A DNA stretch of 64,000 nt. It comes from Lepraria neglecta (lineage: Eukaryota; Ascomycota; Lecanoromycetes; Lecanorales; Stereocaulaceae). Numbering within the stretch: the stretch's first letter is position 1; each line of letters starts with the position of its first letter. The position numbers were made by a program, and so were the translations under genes. The stretch lies in NCBI GenBank assembly GCA_033220425.1, contig CM065648.1, positions 3,906,001-3,970,000 of the forward strand, read 5' to 3'. The notes beneath the pieces were generated by a model. It was not told where the DNA came from and made no database searches. It saw nothing but the letters and a program-made list of their open reading frames with translations. This document shows positions 1-10,304 of the stretch, piece after piece.

Positions 1-345
1 GCGTAGACCAGTCCGTATTCACTGCTTGCCAGGTTATGCGTGTGATCGTTGTAGAAGTTGACTTGAATTAGATTAACTCAACTCGAGTTGTGTAAATGAC
101 ATCAGCTACCGCCAGCGCTAAGACGTACATTTACCCCGTACTTACGAGGACTCTTTCTCGCCATTGAAGGAAGAACGCTACAGAGTATTGAGTATAGGGT
201 GCCCGAGAACAGACTGTGATGACATCTCAATTGAGCTTGCTCCATTGTGTTGCTCTACGTAGATGCAACAGTGATGACCCAAGTCCATTTCTCGTACAAC
301 AGCTATCTAATACGAAAACCGCTTGGTAATCTTACACGCTCTATT
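1..345. other. Left-edge flank, no gene seen
   Basis: This is sequence downstream of the OST3 stop codon. It holds only short open frames with no recognisable protein and probably includes the OST3 3' untranslated region. I see no RNA gene or repeat. Confidence 0.5.
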
Positions 346-1520
346 CTAGAAAGGTGGGAGGTGAAATGGATAGCCTCCGTTCTTGATCCTGAACACGCTC
401 AGGAGGAAGCTGTACATGCCCAGCATTATGCCCCCCCAAACGAACACCGCCAATTGCTGCTTTTTAGGATCTGACATTCGAGGAACTTTGAGTGCAAGAG
501 CGATGGTTGCGAAGGATAGCGTGCCATCTAGATGAAAGCATTAGTGGAGGTATGGTTTGAGGTGCCGGCTCTGGTTAGGAATGCTTACACATAGCAGCTA
601 CAATCTGTGTTTCCATCCCAAACTGGTTGGAGAATCCACCAGCAAAATAGGAGATACCACCCTTGCCATCTCCAGCAACGTAGGGCACCTTTCGTATATG
701 ATTGAACATGTGACCGCTTGTGAATAGCAAAATGGTGATGAGACTGATTGCAGCCCACAGATTCCTGTTCTGAATGACCGGTAGTATGTAAGGATAGGCG
801 ACGCTAATGAAGGTTACGATGCCCAGAAGAGTTGTCGTAATGGTAATAATGCGGAAGTAATTGAGGGGTCGTTGTATGGCAGGTTTCGGACCTTCTGGCA
901 AATGTCGAGTGATCCAGCCAACGACTGACTCGGCGGATTGAGGACTACAGAGCACCAAGAGTCAGTCGAGCCCAGTAAAGTGTTATTTCTCAGCGAACTC
1001 ACCCTGCAGTGAAATCGAATCGGACGGGCTGGCCGTCTGGTTTTGCGTTTTGTCCAGAAGTTGGTGGGAACAGGAGCATTATAGGAGCGGTTTGTAACAT
1101 AAGCTGGTAGGAGACATTAGCTCAATTCTCCAGGGAATTACTTGTAGCATTCATTCTAGAGGGATAGAATACCTTTCGAAATGTCTCCTTCCCCTCTGCA
1201 AAATCCAGAGTCCCAAGCAAGATTCTCGACTCTCCATTTCGATCCCCCTTTGCCCAGCTATTGCCTAGTAGGTCCCATTCCGGCTGGAAATCCCGGCATA
1301 GCTGACATCCAAAGCGTGCTTCCAGTGCGGTAAGAAGGACTACCACTGAATGGTTTCGGGGGGCTGCAGTTATTTGGTCGTAAGAGGCATCGTCAAGGCG
1401 TAGAGGTGCGGATGATTGTGACCTGGCATGAAATTCTTCAAACCTTCCCCCAGAGGCCTTCTGTGCCCCAAGGCATAGTAAAGGCAACAATGCCAAAGCA
1501 AGTAAACCGGAACACTTCAT
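346..1520 (-). CDS. OST3: Oligosaccharyltransferase subunit OST3/OST6
   Basis: Subunit of the ER oligosaccharyltransferase, which transfers the N-glycan to nascent proteins; the Ost3/Ost6 subunit has a lumenal thioredoxin-like domain that holds acceptor proteins. Inferred exons on the minus strand: 1520-1173, 1103-1003, 944-589 and 527-346, giving 328 aa. The protein starts with a signal peptide (MKCSGLLALALLPLLCLG), then a thioredoxin-fold domain with a CQLC active-site motif near residue 75 and the family stretch LMLQTAPIMLLFPP. Four C-terminal transmembrane segments follow, and it ends in GGYPFHLPPF, a typical Ost3 tail. The last exon is found only by splicing at GTAAGC (588). It shares a 253-bp divergent promoter with the next gene. 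Length and topology fit the family; identification is strong, exon edges are by eye. Confidence 0.9.
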
Positions 1521-1773
1521 TTTAGCTTGTTCAATACCTCTGGAGTGCCTGAAGAACGAAGCCAAGAGCTTGAATTGAAAGTCTGTCCCTTTCGGTTGCC
1601 GGGTTTATCCGTCGGCGCGCTAAAATCGCTAGCTTTGTGTACAGCTTTCTTCCCGTTGTGCGCGTCCCCTTCTATCTCTGTACCCTTCAATTCCAAATAT
1701 TCTATCCTAACACATGATATGCGAAACATCCTAGGTTGACAAGAATTCTCTAATCTGTGCTGGGGCGACCAAC
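1521..1773. promoter_or_regulatory. Divergent promoter between OST3 and the coiled-coil gene
   Basis: A 253-bp gap separates the two start codons, so both promoters and 5' leaders must lie here. I see no unambiguous TATA box or named factor site. Confidence 0.5.
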
Positions 1774-3501
1774 ATGGAGCTCACAAATGACGTTTGCGCA
1801 GAGGTATGCCAAGACCTGATTTACTAGGAAACTCTCATTCTAATCGGGGTCACTACAGTTGCAACAGTCCCTCGAGTCTCGTAGACTGGAGATAGCTTAT
1901 ATCAAGGCATGCCATGAGGTCGAAACCGTTTGCGAGGCGGAGAAAGTGAGGCAACTTCGGGTTCAATTATTGCTGCTGGCGGATGACAACGACGAGCTAG
2001 AGGCCCAATTGGCGCAAGACGATGATGGCATTGATGATTTGGAACAACATAATCAGGAACTCCAAGAGAACCTCGATGCCTGCGAGAGAAAGCTCGAAAG
2101 CGCACAAGGCGACCTACGAATCAGGTCCCGAGAGATTGAGACACTGAAGGTATGCTAGAACGAGCGCGATACTGATGACAACCATGAGCTGATATTGAAT
2201 GCCAGGCTGAAATGAACGCCTTGCATGGGGTGACCATGGATTCTACGAAACTGTTGACGGAGAAACTTACTCTCGCGCGGGAGCTCTCCTCCCTCAAGCC
2301 TGAACTCGACCATTTACGCTCTCAAGTCGCTTCACATGAGACGTTGCTTGCGGAAAAGCTTTCTTTGCAGCGACAATTAAGCACAGTCCAGGTCGAGTTG
2401 GAGACGGAAAAACGATCGACACAGAGAGCTCTAGCTAAAGAAAGCAAATCACAAGCCGAATACGCCAAGCTCGAGTCGAGAGTTGAGAGCCTGCAAGCAG
2501 ACCTTGCGAAAGAGCGCCGCGAACGGCAAAAGATAGAGCGCGAGGCTCAAAAGGTGTCCGCGGAATTGGAAAATAAGAACACCACTTTGGAGTCCCGATT
2601 GGATGCTTTCCGGAACAAGCTAAAGACTACGAAGGAGCAGCTCAAGGAGACGCAGGCTGCCTTACATAGAGCGGAAGCATCTGCCCAAGCAGCATCGAGT
2701 CGCGCAGCCATGTCTGCTAATCCAGCGGCATCCTTGGCCAGAAACCCGCGCAAACGAGCAGCTGTGGAGATGGACGCAGATACCATGATTGGCACCCCCG
2801 GAGATCTGCCGGCAGCGAAAAGGAACAAGAAAGCGTCTAGTTTGCCTGGCGAAAAGTCTACGTTCTCAATCACGCCATTCCTCAACAGAACCGCAAGTGT
2901 GGCTCCGGAGAGCCCGGCTTCAGATCACGCTGGCAGAGATGGTGAAGATAATGAGGAGCCAGCAGACAGCCCGTCCGCGAAGAGCAAGCCGGAAGCGGTA
3001 CCATCAGCGGCAGCATCTGATTCAGTGGACAAATTGAAATCGGCTAAACCGACCGCGCAAGCAAAGAGGCCAGGAATCCTTGAGACTGCGAAGGCAGGCA
3101 AAGGCAATTCAAGGCCACCTCCAGCGCGGAAGCCCAAGGCTGCACCAGCATTGGAGCAGGTTGCAGAGGAAGAGAATGACGAGAACACCAGCTCGACTGC
3201 TGCACCTCCTAAGCCAACGACAAGCAAAAGTGTTCCTGATGATACGACCAACGAAAGCTTAGAAATGAAGAAGAAAAAGAGAAAATTGCTTGGAGGCGGG
3301 CTGGGCAAGACATTGTTTGACGAGGATGACGGAGATGCACTGAAAGGAGATCGAGGGCTTGTAGGAGGAGTCCGAGGGTTTGGAACACTTGCCCGAGGAG
3401 GACTTGGGGGGCCGAAGTTTGGATCTCGGAAAGGACTTGGGGCAAGTTCGAGTGGGTTTGGCATGATATCGCCCTTGAAGAAGGATAGGAAGGCTGCGTA
3501 G
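1774..3501 (+). CDS. Coiled-coil protein with basic, glycine-rich C-terminus, unknown function
   Basis: Inferred exons 1774-1803, 1859-2149 and 2206-3501, encoding 538 aa. The tiny first exon (MELTNDVCAE) is chosen because it supplies an ATG and joins in frame through GTATGC/CACTACAG. Residues about 12-270 are almost continuous heptad coiled coil rich in E, K, L and Q. The rest is low-complexity, with nuclear-signal-like basic clusters (KKKKRKLLGGG near the end) and a Gly/Phe-rich tail. This architecture suits a nuclear or spindle/chromosome-associated scaffold, but that is inference; I do not recognise a named family. Its neighbours OST3 and MRM2 give no functional hint. Confidence 0.8.
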
Positions 3502-3784
3502 AAGATTGAATACTTTGTGTTCTAGGCGTGATATTGGAAATGTATATCTGCTTCTCTGAATCATGAATTGATGGCTATGTTTTGACTGCTACCATCAAAC
3601 AAATTGTGAAGTGACTTATGAGACACGTTATGAGCACAGGGATTAATAGTAACAAGTGTCGCTGATGACGCCAGATTGTTGTAGCTGGTAGATAGGTATT
3701 GACTTTTCCCAAACCACCTCCCGTAAATACAACACTCTTTACTTCTCAATACTGGTAGAAGGAACAATGGACCCTTGAACGTCT

Positions 3785-5130
3785 ATGTTTCTTCGAGGGC
3801 CAACACAAGGCCCACAGTATCCTGCATCAATTGTCTGTGCTCGCGCTGCACTCAGACTTCCCACTCAATGGACGTCTAAAAACTATTTACTGCTATGGCA
3901 GCCCTCCGTCTTAGCCCGCCACGGCTCTTCCTCATCCTCGAAGCGATGGCAGAATCGCCAGGGTAGAGACAGATTTGCTATAGACGCCAAAGTCCAAGGC
4001 CTGAAAAGCCGTGCTGCGTTCAAGCTTCTCGAGGTCTATTAAACCTCCTTATCAGAACCCAAAGCTATATGCTTACAATATTCACCAGATCAACGAGAAA
4101 TACCACCTGTTCCGGCGCGGCCAGACAGTAGTTGATCTAGTACCTCTCCCCAATCTCTGCACGCCCTGATCCCCCTACTTACAGGTCTGTCTAGGGATAT
4201 GCCCCTGGCTCCTGGTCCCAAGTACATGCCCTTTTCCCCTCCGTCTCCCATCCCCCTCCACAATTATCTGATATTAACATCCCACAAGGTAGCAGTCGAC
4301 CGCACATTCCCAAATGGCCGGGTCCTAGGCATCGACATAATCCCCGCGCAACCACCAAAAGGCGTCTCCACAATCCAAGGAAACTTCCTCTCACCAGGCG
4401 TACAAGAGGAGGTCAAGAAGTACCTACGCGATTCCGATCGTGGGAGAGTCAAACAGGAATTGTCTATGCTCGGAGCAGAGGACGGAGAAGAACAAATGAC
4501 GGAAGAGGACCTCGAGGAAACTTCAAGGAGCTATCTTGAGCTTGAGAAACGGGCTGAGTCTGAGACGAAAGGCCAGGATGGGGGAAAATCTCCAATAGGC
4601 AAGGGAAGAGAGGCAGAGGATGAGGAGCAGGGAAGAATGGTAGATGTGGTCTTGAGCGATATGTCCGAACCCTGGGCGCAGACGGAGGGGTTTTGGAAGA
4701 GGAGTCTAAGTGATCCGTATTATAGGATGATGAATACGAGCGGCATGAGTTTTAGAGATCACGCTGGTAGCATGGTGAACAAGGTCCCTTCCACCCCATT
4801 CCTCACATTTGGTGACTAATAGTGGCATCCTTTCAGGATCTCTGCAATGCCGCCCTACGTTTTGCCTTCGACACGCTACGCACGGGTGGACACTTCGTGT
4901 GCAAATTCTATCAGGGGGCGGAGGACAAGGCGTTGGAAGGGAAGTTGAAGGAGCTGTTTAAGAAGGTGAATAGGGAGAAGCCTGAGAGCTCGAGGAGTGT
5001 GAGTTTTATGGTTGTTTTGGTGTTGGTAGACGAGGCTGATCTGTGGTTTTAGGAATCTAAGGAAGCATATTTTGTGGCGTTGAGAAGGAAAGGAGATGCG
5101 AAGAAGGCGGACGTTTGGAAGGATAGTTGA
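3785..5130 (+). CDS. MRM2: Mitochondrial rRNA 2'-O-ribose methyltransferase (FtsJ/RrmJ family, MRM2-like)
   Basis: SAM-dependent methyltransferase that in yeast methylates the mitochondrial 21S rRNA at a ribose 2'-OH. Inferred exons 3785-4033, 4089-4139, 4195-4221, 4289-4774, 4837-4998 and 5053-5130, giving 350 aa. The N-terminus is Arg/Ser-rich and could be a mitochondrial presequence. LKSRAAFKLLE is the FtsJ N-terminal signature, GYAPGSWSQ (a 27-nt exon) is the SAM-binding loop, VVLSDMSEPWAQTEG carries the catalytic Asp, FVCKFYQG the Lys, and the Glu of ESKEAYFV completes the K-D-K-E set. An acidic insertion of about 65 residues sits between the SAM loop and the SDM motif. The first intron has a weak donor (GTCTAT). 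It is convergent with ATG7, with a 149-bp gap. Family assignment is firm; the mitochondrial paralogue is the best fit. Confidence 0.88.
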
Positions 5131-5279
5131 TAGGTATTCATACAATGCTCATCCCCTTCTCTAGACTAATGTTTAAGATATACAGACCCAAGATATGTAG
5201 ATACTCCGAATAGCGGCCTCAACGCAGCCCTATGCAGCCTTCCCACGAAACGCTAGTCATGCACTCGTATAGGCAGAGA

Positions 5280-7691
5280 TCATATGATCTCGCCCTCGCC
5301 TTCTTCCTCAAAGCTACCTTCGTCACTCATCTCCATCTCAGCTAAAGCCTTCTCAGCTGCTCGTTGAACCTGCTCTAAGTTAGTCACTGACATCCAAGTC
5401 ATCCGCAATCTCATTCACCTCGGCCAGTCCACTAAGCTCCTCAACATAGCCCTTCTCATTCAATGCTCTCTTCACAAAATCCCAACCCTCGGATTTATAT
5501 GCATCGGTGATCTTATCGGAGCAAGCGCTACAGCTGTCATAGCTGCTACCTCTGATCACCATGTTCTGGAAGTTAGATAAGAAGCCGCGAATTTGATGAG
5601 GGACGATGCCAAGCGGGTGGTCGCCTCGATCCTCTGTAGGATTTGTGGGAGCTGGAGCCATGGCGCCGAGGGGATGTTGGAGCAAAGAGACGAGGATTTC
5701 GACGAGTAAAGCGGAGGCTATAGCTGCTACGCCTGGACGTGTGACAGTGCATTGCTGGTCCAGGGTTCGGTCCGTGACGGACTAAGAGCAGACATGATTA
5801 GCTTATGGGCTTTACAATACATGGAGACACTTACATCCGCCGGCGCAACAACATCATTGCAGAAATAACATCCCAGCTCCTGCCCCGGCTTTTCTTCATC
5901 CTTCGTCCCATGCCTCATGACAACAAAACTATCAAACCCCAAAGCCGCATTCATCACAAACTTCCCCGCCGCCTTCCCCATAACAGTAGGTAGCCACCTA
6001 CTCTCCCTCGTGTCCATAAGCAGAAAGATAGCGTCGTGTTCATCAATTAGTCGTCGCAAAGCCTCAAAATCGGACCTAACACTAGGTTCATCCAAGATGG
6101 GATGTCCAGCCATGGGTACGGACATCACATGGCCCATCGCATGCACACCCGGATAAATCTCCTTCAATGCTTCGAAAGCTCGAATAGCCTTTTTCGCTCC
6201 ACCTTCGAGGCAGTCGTTGAAATTGAACAGGGGTTGGCGGACGGGATTAGAGAAGGAGACGGTGCCGTTGTCGACGAACGTTATGTTGCGGACACCCCAG
6301 CCCATGAGGTTCCGTGCAACATAGCTGCCCAGAGTCCCCGCTCCGAGCAGAAGACATTTCGTATCCTTAATCTTCTCCAGATTTAATGTCGGAGCTATAC
6401 GCCACTTTATGAGCTTTAGATTGAGGTCGACAGCTTGGTCAGCCAATCGTTGCGGATCCATATACTCCCCCAGATTAGCAATCCGACTCATTACTTTGCC
6501 AGCATTATTCCTCTCCCAACCCGTTACTTTCGGCATATCATGTGACATTGACAAGTCCTGAGCAGACGAGGTAGCTGATCCGGTATCTCCTAGTGCTAGG
6601 GAGAGTACGATACTCTTTGCATCGTCTCGGCGTGCCTGAACATCCCTATAGCACAGAATTTGGACCTTGTTCAGCTCCCAGCGCTGCCGTATCAGCACGA
6701 GTAGATTCCGCAGCATCCAGCCGGGATACGAGGGGTATGTAGAGGGATCCGTAAAACAGACATATCGGTCCTCCGGGTCTATGTCATCGAAGAAGCCGTT
6801 CTCGTAATCCGTCAAGGATCCAATAGACCAGCTGAAGCCTAACTTCTCACCAGGCGTGCCCGGTGTTATTGGTCTGTAATTTGATTCTTCTTCTGCGGCA
6901 TTCGCCCGCTCCGTAGACTCCTTGTCAAGGGCAATCCCTGGAGATGTGGACCCCCTCAGCTTCTTAGCGAGAAAGAAGCCATGCTGTCTCGAATCGGCTC
7001 TGTATCGCCATGTTTGGACTGAATCGACCAGCGCTGCTGTCTCTTGTCCCGTCATGTGGCTGACTAGATCTTCTTCGCTATGCTTCTTGTCGTCTGACTC
7101 CGTCTCCGACTCGATACTGGGCACTATTCTCCACGACGGGTCTGAGTGAAGGGCTGGGAAAGCAAAGAGGTATGTGAATTTGTATTTCTTGAGGTCTGCG
7201 AAGCATATGACGGTGAAGGAGGCTAGTAGCGAAGGACATGAGTATATAGTGCCGTCGTTGATCGCATCCCAGATCTAACAGATCGTCAGCGAAGGCTGGC
7301 GCAATGAAGGAAAACAGCGAAATGGGGGTCGTACCGTGCGCGCTGCTTGCGACAAGATGGCTCCCTTGTCAAGGGTCCTGTACTCCTCTATAGTGTTCAC
7401 ATTCTTGATCATCCCCTCTGCTCTGCAATATCCCGCAGGAACCCTGAGTGCGCACTGTTAGCCAGCACTTGCAGCGCGCAGATGCTCGAGGACTAACGCA
7501 TCGTTCGTCAGTGCGCTGCCATGGACCTGCAGCCGACAGGAAGCTTCGGGCGAATCAGTCTGGCGTATCTCGTATAACCCAAGCAGTTTCCTGGCCGAAT
7601 CATCGAGCTTGTCATGATTGATCTTGTGCGAAGCAAGAGAAGTGTAGAAGGGGAGCTCGATATCCGACGTAAACGTCGCAAATTTCAGCAT
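5280..7691 (-). CDS. ATG7: Autophagy E1-like activating enzyme Atg7
   Basis: E1-like enzyme that activates Atg12 and Atg8 and passes them to Atg10 and Atg3. Inferred exons on the minus strand: 7691-7498, 7443-7335, 7274-5835, 5781-5419 and 5369-5280, giving 731 aa. The N-terminal Atg7 domain opens with [20 protein letters not shown]. The Rossmann ATP site is [16 protein letters not shown] near residue 410, the [12 protein letters not shown] zinc region follows, and the catalytic cysteine is in [14 protein letters not shown] (about residue 592), which is restored only by joining exons 3 and 4. The C-terminal tail is acidic. It is about 100 residues longer than yeast Atg7, partly from a Ser/Glu-rich insertion near residues 150-240. 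It is divergent from DCD1 across 320 bp. Confidence 0.93.
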
Positions 7692-8011
7692 TTTGACTGA
7701 GAGTATATGTAGCCGGAACAGAGCTCCAGCTCCAGAAGGACACAGTTGGCTGCGTGCTTGAGCAGGAGCCTCAACAATCAGCTGATTGACCGGGACGCCA
7801 ACGGGAAGGCTACGGGCCCGTTCCGTTGCGCCTCAAACGCGGGAATCACGCGTTCCTGCGAACACTTTGAACCCATGCGTGGAAAACACTTCGCTTTAAA
7901 CTATTAACTGGCGTCAATAACGAATTGTACAGATTAAGTACCGAGTGCGTAATCGTAATATCTGCAATTGTATCCTTGACAGCTGTCTTTAACGTACCGT
8001 TAGGAGTTACC
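7692..8011. promoter_or_regulatory. Divergent ATG7/DCD1 promoter
   Basis: The 320 bp between the two start codons must contain both promoters. On the DCD1 side it carries an ACGCGT hexamer at 7848-7853 and ACGCG at 7837-7841. These match the MluI cell-cycle box (MCB) that MBF binds at yeast DNA-synthesis genes. Confidence 0.6.
7837..7853. promoter_or_regulatory. MCB-like G1/S elements
   Basis: ACGCG at 7837-7841 and a full palindromic ACGCGT at 7848-7853 lie about 160-175 bp upstream of the dCMP deaminase ATG. MBF/MCB control of deoxynucleotide genes is known in yeasts; its use here is inferred from the motif and its position. Confidence 0.5.
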
Positions 8012-9357
8012 ATGCTGATCGGACTGTGTGGAGGTAAAGTGCCTCGACAGTGGTATCGCTGATAATTTTGGGAAGCTAACCAAACATGCTCAGGAATCTG
8101 CGCCGGGAAGAACTCAGTCGCAGACTACTTAGTCGACAATCATGAGTTTTCGCGACTGCATTTAAGCCAAGAAGTTTCCCCGTTAGGGAACCTGCACATG
8201 AACGAACTCAACGGCGTCGCTCCTTTCAGAGAGAGATCTTTTTCAAACGTCGACGCCCTACTGGAATTTGTAACAAAGCACTGGAAGCAGCGCTGGGTAA
8301 CAACCGATATCTGGAACGAACAAGTCCTCGAGAACCTCTTACGGCGGCCGTCTTTCATCCTTGTTAGTGTAGATGCGCCTGTGAGTTTGCGATGGCAGCG
8401 ATTTCGGGAACGGTAAGTCTGAAAAAGGGTACTGTTGTTTGGATCCGCTCAATAATTATGTAGATGCGAGCGGTATAACCAAATACCACCAACCCTCGAA
8501 GAATTCGTGCTCCGCTCCGACGACCACCTCTACCACCAGCAAAAGGGTTTAGCATGCCTAATTGACTGCGCCGAAGTCCGCCTCATAAATCAAACTTCCT
8601 CCCTTTCAACCTTGCATTCCGCTCTGGCTCAACAAAACCTAGCAAATGAAGAACGGTTCCGACCGAATTGGGACCAGTACTTCATGCAACTAGCCTCCCT
8701 AGCCGCGCAACGAAGTAATTGCATGAAGCGGAGGGTTGGCTGCGTGCTGGTCCGCGAGAGGAGGGTGATTAGTACCGGGTATAACGGCACGCCGAGGAAT
8801 TTGAGGAATTGTAATGAGGGTGGTTGTAAGTACTATGCCATTTCCTCATCACGATCTGCCGTGTTCTAACATTCTTAGGCCCACGCTGCAACGCTAATCA
8901 GAAAGCCGGTGTTGGGCTCTCTACTTGCTTATGCATCCATGCGGAGGAAAATGCGTTGCTCGAAGCAGGCCGGGAGAGGATCAGGGAGGGTTCCATCCTC
9001 TATTGCGATACGTTAGTAATCATCTTTTTTTATAACATAACATGGAATAACTACTAACGCAATGACCGACCGTAGTTGCCCATGCCTTACCTGCAGCGTC
9101 AAAATCACCCAAGTCGGCATCTCAGAGGTTGTGTATTCCCAAGGCTACAGTATCGACGAAGCCGTACGTCGTTCCAACCTCACCTCTAATGTATAAGGTA
9201 GGTTTATCTGACAAACGAGAAGGCAGCAGACGTTTTCAAGGAAGGAGGTGTGAAGCTCCGCCAATTCTCTCCAGTGAGTGAATTCCCTAATGTTCTATTA
9301 TTTGACCTAACAGTTACCCAGTCACGCAAAGGATTGGTCCATCTCGCCGGCAAGTGA
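8012..9357 (+). CDS. DCD1: Deoxycytidylate (dCMP) deaminase with N-terminal P-loop domain
   Basis: Zinc enzyme that deaminates dCMP to dUMP, feeding thymidylate synthesis. Inferred exons 8012-8033, 8094-8412, 8464-8825, 8879-9011, 9076-9163, 9223-9273 and 9322-9357, giving 336 aa. The first exon supplies only MLIGLCG; splicing builds the P-loop-like GGICAGKNSVADYL. Residues 1 to about 170 form a kinase-like domain, and the deaminase starts near FRPNWDQYFMQLASLAAQRS. Zinc and catalytic motifs are CIHAEENA (H about 255, E about 257) and CPCLTC, plus the CPRC pair. The protein ends KGLVHLAGK. Length is close to yeast Dcd1 (312 aa), which also has an N-terminal extension. The family is certain; the two smallest exons are less so. 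Confidence 0.9.
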
Positions 9358-10304
9358 AATCCTTCGACACTTTATCTATGAATAAACATCTTATGCAACG
9401 GTGGTTGTGCCATGCTTCTCACTGGGCGGATGATCGAAGGTAGTGGCCAGCATCCGCGTGCTGAAGCCTACGCGGACGCTTTCTGCAAAGCAAGTGCAAA
9501 GCTAGACTTGGTTAGTTGAGCAGGAGATCAGACAAAACGCAAATGCGTAGCAGTGACGGGAAATAGGCCGCAATGGTTGTAATCGGTGCTGGGAACGGCT
9601 AGAGAGAGACATTGGATCATCGATGACAAGGCAATGTAAGAAAGACACTTTCGAATAACACGCTTTGCCTAGTTGAGATTTCTCCCCTTTCATCTTTGAA
9701 TGTCGTGCTTCTATCTTCGTGCGACAGTAGCAGGTATAAGGGAAATTCCTGCTACTCAAGAGAGCCAAGTGGTCAATCTACAGCTCAAATGGAGCATAGA
9801 GTCCAAGTTTTGCAGCTCGTGTAGAGCGGGAAGTGGAAGGATATCCGTCGAGCGGAGCAGGACGTAAGGCTTGCCCGGCTCTAGACGAAGGCGAATGCGC
9901 TTGCCTAACTTGAACATAAAGCATCAGCGCGCATGTATGACTTTTGAGTTGTCAAAGTGCCATGAGATTCAGCAGCTGTACAAGTAGCACAATGATTCCA
10001 AAGAGCTATCTTCTTTACATAAGTATAGACTATGACAAGCCCGGAGGCTGTAACAGATATTCACATAGGAGTATAGGTATAAACGGACAGACAGAAGCGC
10101 GCGCTCACTCACTACTATCAACAGTCAACATAAGACAAGCAACAAAAGCAGCAAAGTTAACCAAAAGCGAGCATGACAATCCTCCCAGCCTCCCTTTTTC
10201 CGTACCCTACTATGTATCAAGTTTTGCTCGGGGTTCTAGCCGTGAACACCTGTGCAATGTTCGCTCAGCCGCGGCTCTGCGCGCGTATATATTGTTCATC
10301 ACGG
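9358..10304. other. Convergent intergenic region
   Basis: This lies between the stops of DCD1 (+) and the MIT-domain gene (-). It should hold both 3' untranslated regions. Open frames here are short, lack family motifs and look like chance. No repeat or RNA gene is seen. Confidence 0.5.

Noticed and set aside
2925-3464. 179-codon antisense frame rich in Ser and Phe
   Set aside because: Shadow of the coiled-coil gene's Lys/Gly-rich coding sequence on the plus strand.
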